Source of the DNA: Marinospirillum sp.
GTDB taxonomy: Bacteria; Pseudomonadota; Gammaproteobacteria; Pseudomonadales; Halomonadaceae
Length of the DNA stretch: 12,927 bases
NCBI RefSeq assembly: GCF_014859565.1
Contig: NZ_JACUUA010000092.1
Location: 1-12,927, forward strand
Reading direction: 5' to 3'
Part shown: one piece after another, positions 9,101 through 12,927 of the stretch
Layout of the letters: each line of letters starts with the position of its first letter
How positions within the stretch are numbered: position 1 is the first letter of the stretch
Position numbers and translations under genes: made by a program
The notes under the pieces: generated by a model
What the model was told of the DNA's origin: nothing
Database searches by the model: none
Seen by the model: only the letters and a program-made list of their open reading frames with translations

Positions 9101-9125
9101 GCTCTGCTGGAGGTAGCATGAGAGC
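9101..9125. other. Small bulged hairpin in the convergent intergenic gap
   Basis: GCTCT-GCT (9101-9108) can pair with AGC-ATG-AGAGC (9115-9125) around a GGAGGT loop, with a 3-nt bulge. It lies in the 75-base gap between the convergent stops at 9079 and 9155, where a bidirectional terminator would be expected. The run of A at 9135-9140 (T on the - strand) is on the wrong side of the stem for either transcript, so terminator function is doubtful. Confidence 0.25.
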
Positions 9126-9154
9126 CTGTCCACTAAAAAAGCAAAATACTCCGA

Positions 9155-12100
9155 TTAATCACCCATCACCACTCGGTTACGCCCTTGTCCTTTGGCGGCA
9201 TAAAGCGCAGTGTCGGCTTTTTTCAGCAGGCTTTCCGGGGTTTCATCGGTTAGCGTTTGGGCAATCGCTCCCAGGCTAACGGTGACGTGTCCTGCCACCT
9301 GTGAATATTCATGCTCAAATTCCAGCGCCTCCACTGCCGCTCGTATGGCTTCTGCGATTTTTTCCACACCGCTGGCATCAGTTTCTGGCAGTATCGCCAC
9401 AAACTCCTCTCCACCATAACGTGCAAATAAATCCCCGGGGCGATGGATCACCTGTTGCAGGGCTGTGGCTACGCTAATCAGGCATTCATCGCCCTTGCCA
9501 TGGCCGTAGTGGTCATTAAAGGGTTTAAAGTAGTCAATATCCAGCATCACCAATCCCAGAGGTTTGCCAATGCGTGCGTGGCGTTTTATCTCATGATTCA
9601 GCGTGGTGTCAAAATGACGGCGGTTGGCGACCTGGGTTAAACCATCCACCTGCGACATATTTTCCAGCAGGTCGGTTTTAACCTTCAGGCTCATGTGGTT
9701 GCGAATGCGTGATTTCACAATATCCGGGTGGAAGGGTTTGCTGATGTAGTCCACCGCGCCCAGATCCAGCCCTTTGGTTTCATCACTGGCTTCATCCAGT
9801 GCGCTGATAAAAATGACGGGGATGCGGCTGGTGGCTGCCTGGTTTTTTAACTCCCGACAAACCGCATAACCGTCCATCTCCGGCATCAGGATGTCCAGCA
9901 AAATCAAATCCGGTGGGCTGCTGCTGCGGGCAATCTCCAGTGCCTTTTGTCCCTTGTTGGCGACCTGGATGGTGTAGTCATCTTTTAACAGGCTCGCCAG
10001 CACTTTAATGTTGGCGGGTTGGTCATCCACAATCAGCAGGCTGCGTTTTTGTGGCAAAACAGGCCGCTGGGGGGTATTAGCAAGTTCAGGCTGGGGTAAG
10101 GCGGTGTTGTGGTCGGTCTGAATAGTCTGGGTTTTTAACCAGGGCTTTAAGTGCTCAAATAACTGTGGGCTGCTGAGGGGTTTTCCCAGGTGGTCGTTCA
10201 TGCCTGCCGCCAGGGCTTTATTGCGGTCTTCCACCAGTGCCGCTGCGGTTAAAGCAATAATCGGTAAGTTTTTGTTGAACTGGCGAATTTCGCGGGTGGC
10301 CTGATAACCATCCATCACCGGCATCTGAATGTCCATCAGCACCAGATCAAAGGACTCTTTGCGGACTTTTTCAACCCCCTGAGCACCGTCATCGGCGAGG
10401 GTGACTTGCAAGCCCATTTGCTCCAGCTGCGACTGCACCACCTGCTGGTTAATGGGGTGATCTTCCACCACCAGCACGCGCTGGCCACAGAACACGCCCT
10501 GCTGATTTGCCAGGGGGTTGCTGATCTGTAGTGGAATGGCCAGGGCCGATGCCGGTGCTTCGGCCAGTGGCAGGGACAGTACAAACTCAAAGCGGCTGCC
10601 TACTCCGGCTTCACTGTACAGATGGATGCCTTCACTGCCCATCAGCTGCACCAGTTTCTGGCTGATGATCAACCCCAGACCCGTGCCACCATGACGGCGG
10701 GTAATGGAGGTGTCTGCCTGACTGAACGCCTGAAACAGCCGCTCCTGTTGCTTGGGTGTCATGCCTATACCGGTGTCCTGGATGCAAAAGCGCAGCGACA
10801 CCTGCTGGTCTTGTTGTTGATCTGGGGAGGGTTCATCCAGCTCAATGGTTAACGTCACTCTGCCCTGTTCAGTAAACTTGATGGCGTTGGCCATCAGGTT
10901 GGTCAGTACCTGCGTCAGGCGCAGCATATCGCCTTGATACCACTCAGGAAGATCCGGTTGCAGGTGCAGTATCAGCTCCAGTCCCTTTTGGCTGCTGGGC
11001 AGGGCAAACAGGGTTTTCAGGTGTTTAATGACTTCATCCAGGCGGAAGGCTTCAACCTTGGCTTCCATTTTTCCGGCTTCAATCCTGGAGAAGTCCAGCA
11101 GATCATTAACAATGCCCAGCAACAACTCACCGGAGCGGTGGATCTGCTGGGTGCGCTGCCGGATGTCGGGGGGAAGATTTTCCGCGAGCTGTAACTCACT
11201 TAGCCCGATCACCGCATTCAGCGGGGTGCGTATCTCATGGCTCATGTTGGCTAAAAACTCGGTTTTAGCCAAACTGGCGGCTTCGGCAGCTTCTTTGGCC
11301 TGCACCAGCGATGCTTCGTAGTCTTTGCGTTCCTGGTAAACATCGGTCAGGTCAATGGCTGCGGCGGCCATGTAAGCGGGTTTTCCCTGTTCATCCAGCA
11401 TCATCATGCCACTCATCAGCATGGGAAACGCCTGGCCGGTACGATCAGCATGCCAGATTTCTGTGGGTGGGAACTGTCCTTGCTCTTGCATTTTCTTCAG
11501 CAGCGAATAAACCGTGTCCATCTGATCCGAGTGATGAAACACCGAAACATGCTGGCCAATCAGCTCGCTCTGAGTGTAGCCATGCCGTTCGGCAAGAAAT
11601 GAATTGACGTAAATGATACGCCCCTTAAGATCAATCACTGCATTGCCATAGAGTGCATTGTCAGAGATGACTTTAAAACGTCGTGCTTCTGCTTCTGCCT
11701 TGCGGCGTTTTTTCATCACAAAAGCCAACACCAGAATAACGCCCAGTAACACCAGTGAAGCCACCAACGTCTCCAGGCGTTGCTGGTAGTGCCAGAGGCC
11801 ATGATCCAGATTACGACTGGGGGTAATATCATGAATGCTGGATAATAAAAGGGTTTTACCCTCCCGCTCGTAGGGGTGGTTATGCACCTCGACAGTGCGT
11901 ATTTTGCCATCAGCCAGTCGCCGTTCTTCCGCCACCTGCTCTGTACTCAGGGTATTAATATCGGCAATGCTCATGCCTTTAAGCAGGGCTGCATCATGGC
12001 CGTAAAAAGCAAGTGCAGCAGGATTGGCTTCCAGAATTAAACCAGAAGCAGGATCAATCCACAGCATGGGCACACCATGACGCTCAAAAAAAGCATCAAA

Positions 12101-12235
12101 GTGGATGGAGTCTGCCCAGGCTGTTGAGCTGGCAAAGCCAAACAATAAACAACAAAAAACCGCAGCCCGCAAAAGAGTTTTGAGGCGAACGCGGCAATCA
12201 AAACCTGTTTTTTTCGGGGTGTTCAGCGCTTGCAT
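9155..12235 (-). CDS. Hybrid histidine kinase fused to a diguanylate cyclase (PAS-TM-PAS-HisKA-HATPase-REC-REC-GGDEF)
   Basis: 1026 aa. A hydrophobic N-terminus (about 22-40, A-W-A before a possible cut) precedes a PAS-like domain (about 44-140, 'MLWIDPASGLILEANPAALAFYG') that would face the periplasm. TM2 is at about 156-174, followed by a cytoplasmic PAS (about 184-300) and a coiled coil. HisKA has H333 and HATPase_c has N450, D487 and 'GTGLGL' from 517. REC1 (about 586-700) has D592, D635 and K685. REC2 (about 731-850) has D737/D738, D781 and K833. The GGDEF domain (about 855-1024) has an intact G-G-E-E-F active site at 941-945 and an R-x-x-D inhibitory site at 932-935, so it should make c-di-GMP under product feedback. 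The REC2-GGDEF half resembles PleD/WspR-type cyclases. I chose the ATG at 12235 over the TTG three bases upstream: AAGGAG lies 8 bases before the ATG. It converges on the + strand operon. Confidence 0.93.
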   Translation of the reverse strand: MQALNTPKKTGFDCRVRLKTLLRAAVFCCLLFGFASSTAWADSIHFDAFFERHGVPMLWIDPASGLILEANPAALAFYGHDAALLKGMSIADINTLSTEQVAEERRLADGKIRTVEVHNHPYEREGKTLLLSSIHDITPSRNLDHGLWHYQQRLETLVASLVLLGVILVLAFVMKKRRKAEAEARRFKVISDNALYGNAVIDLKGRIIYVNSFLAERHGYTQSELIGQHVSVFHHSDQMDTVYSLLKKMQEQGQFPPTEIWHADRTGQAFPMLMSGMMMLDEQGKPAYMAAAAIDLTDVYQERKDYEASLVQAKEAAEAASLAKTEFLANMSHEIRTPLNAVIGLSELQLAENLPPDIRQRTQQIHRSGELLLGIVNDLLDFSRIEAGKMEAKVEAFRLDEVIKHLKTLFALPSSQKGLELILHLQPDLPEWYQGDMLRLTQVLTNLMANAIKFTEQGRVTLTIELDEPSPDQQQDQQVSLRFCIQDTGIGMTPKQQERLFQAFSQADTSITRRHGGTGLGLIISQKLVQLMGSEGIHLYSEAGVGSRFEFVLSLPLAEAPASALAIPLQISNPLANQQGVFCGQRVLVVEDHPINQQVVQSQLEQMGLQVTLADDGAQGVEKVRKESFDLVLMDIQMPVMDGYQATREIRQFNKNLPIIALTAAALVEDRNKALAAGMNDHLGKPLSSPQLFEHLKPWLKTQTIQTDHNTALPQPELANTPQRPVLPQKRSLLIVDDQPANIKVLASLLKDDYTIQVANKGQKALEIARSSSPPDLILLDILMPEMDGYAVCRELKNQAATSRIPVIFISALDEASDETKGLDLGAVDYISKPFHPDIVKSRIRNHMSLKVKTDLLENMSQVDGLTQVANRRHFDTTLNHEIKRHARIGKPLGLVMLDIDYFKPFNDHYGHGKGDECLISVATALQQVIHRPGDLFARYGGEEFVAILPETDASGVEKIAEAIRAAVEALEFEHEYSQVAGHVTVSLGAIAQTLTDETPESLLKKADTALYAAKGQGRNRVVMGD

Positions 12236-12252
12236 CAATCACTCTCCTTGCG

Positions 12253-12278
12253 CGGATCCGTGGATGTCAATTAATTGA
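12253..12278. promoter_or_regulatory. Two adjacent palindromes between the Hpt and cyclase genes
   Basis: CGGATCCG (12253-12260) and TCAATTAATTGA (12267-12278) are perfect palindromes of 8 and 12 bases, six bases apart, in the 43-base gap upstream of the cyclase ribosome binding site. The second one abuts the Hpt-gene stop codon. They could be a protein-binding operator or may be chance. As RNA they would form only weak hairpins. Confidence 0.25.
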
Positions 12279-12927
12279 TTAGGTGAGCGAATTTAATTGC
12301 TCCAGCGCTTGTTCAAAATCAAACAGATCCAGCGCGTTGATCATCTGCTGCCACTTTGGGCGTAGTTCGTTGGGCAGGCTGTTGCTGAGTTGCTCCAGCT
12401 CCTCGTCGTCAATGTATTCGTTGGCTGTTATGCGCTGTTTCAGTCGGTCGAGTTGTGCACGGGTGGCCGCATCCATCTCGCTGGGTGCTGGGGTTGCTGT
12501 GGAGGTCGCTGCTGGTGTGTCAGAGTCCTGCCTGTGATTGATGTAAACCTGGATTTGCTGTTGTGTTGTTGCCATCACCTGACGGAGCTGGTCAATTTGT
12601 TCTCTATTGGGGCAGTGTTGTTGTTTTAACAGCCTGTCTATATCCTGGCTGATGTTAAAAAGCGCCTCGGCGGCCAGATTGCCGGCCACGCCTTTCAGCC
12701 CATGATTAAGCTGCTGCGCCGGTTCGAATAGCTTTGTATTCGCTTTTGTATCCGCGTCCTGCTCCAGCTGTTGCAGCAAATCCAGAATAGCCAAAAAATC
12801 CTGGGTGATTTGATCACTGAACTGTTGCAGCAGTTTTTTGTACAGGGTTTCATTACCGGCAACCTGCCGGATGCCTGCTTGAACATTCAGCAGGCTGCCT
12901 GATTCTTGTAAGCCTGGTTCTTGTAAA
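12279..12927 (-). CDS. C-terminal part of an Hpt-domain protein, probably a hybrid kinase (5' end outside the window)
   Basis: The reading frame is open from the window edge to the TAA at 12279, giving 215 visible residues. An Hpt phosphotransfer domain begins near the edge ('NVQAGIRQVAGNETLYKKLL') and carries the phospho-accepting His at 12702-12704 in 'NHGLKGVAGNL'. A Ser/Thr/Pro/Ala linker follows, then a helical, acidic and Gln-rich tail ('LEQLSNSLP', 'LDLFDFEQALEQL') of the kind often seen after Hpt domains at the end of large hybrid kinases. A start inside the window is unlikely: the TTG at 12794 would cut the Hpt domain in half. It ends 43 bases before the cyclase gene, on the same strand, so the two are probably co-transcribed. 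This is the only Hpt domain visible in the window. Confidence 0.88.
   Translation of the reverse strand, partial: LQEPGLQESGSLLNVQAGIRQVAGNETLYKKLLQQFSDQITQDFLAILDLLQQLEQDADTKANTKLFEPAQQLNHGLKGVAGNLAAEALFNISQDIDRLLKQQHCPNREQIDQLRQVMATTQQQIQVYINHRQDSDTPAATSTATPAPSEMDAATRAQLDRLKQRITANEYIDDEELEQLSNSLPNELRPKWQQMINALDLFDFEQALEQLNSLT

Noticed and set aside
9119..9142. Sequence starting GAGAGCCTGTCCAC that looks like an insertion-sequence end
   Set aside because: There is no transposase, no matching inverted partner and no target duplication; it sits in a short convergent gap and is too brief to support a mobile element.
12279..12794. Small free-standing Hpt protein starting at TTG 12794
   Set aside because: The frame stays open to the window edge and the upstream residues ('AGIRQVAGNETLYKKLL') belong to the Hpt domain itself, so the gene must start outside the window.

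Overview
The window looks like chromosomal DNA of a Gammaproteobacterium. The support is a metZ-type methionine gene end, a DUF3135 protein (a family I know mainly from Gammaproteobacteria), HD-GYP and GGEEF c-di-GMP enzymes, and many hybrid histidine kinases, at moderate G+C. An Oceanospirillales-like marine or aquatic bacterium would fit, but the genus cannot be read from the sequence. No RNA gene, CRISPR array, transposase or integrase was seen. Coding density is very high and no gene-free stretch exceeds 200 bases.

Layout. Bases 1-126 are the 3' end of a PLP-dependent sulfhydrylase gene (probably metZ), followed by a bulged hairpin and a candidate sigma-70 promoter. From 326 to 9079 six genes run on the + strand with overlaps or short gaps, probably as one operon: (1) a soluble REC-REC-PAS-histidine kinase; (2) a REC-HD-GYP c-di-GMP phosphodiesterase; (3) a DUF3135 protein of 111 aa; (4) a secreted family-3 solute-binding protein; (5) a membrane hybrid kinase with HAMP; (6) a second membrane hybrid kinase with a Cache-like sensor. 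Genes 5 and 6 share a duplicated kinase-receiver core and an unassigned C-terminal domain. Two genes on the - strand converge on this operon: a large PAS-TM-PAS-kinase-REC-REC-GGDEF protein (9155-12235) and, upstream of it, the end of a protein carrying an Hpt domain (12279 to the window edge).

How the genes may work together (inference). The locus encodes four histidine-kinase cores, seven receiver domains, one visible Hpt domain, one c-di-GMP synthase and one c-di-GMP hydrolase. The solute-binding protein has no transporter genes beside it and overlaps the hybrid-kinase gene, so it may be a periplasmic ligand sensor for that kinase. None of the complete hybrid kinases carries its own Hpt domain, so the Hpt protein at the right edge is a candidate relay between them. 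The outputs would be opposing c-di-GMP synthesis (GGEEF) and breakdown (HD-GYP). No DNA-binding output domain is present, so the visible outputs are enzymatic, not transcriptional.

The points most worth a second look are the unassigned C-terminal domain of the tandem kinases, their shared CxxC motif inside the ATPase domain, the binding protein/kinase pair, and the apparently shortened extracytoplasmic PAS domain of the diguanylate cyclase.
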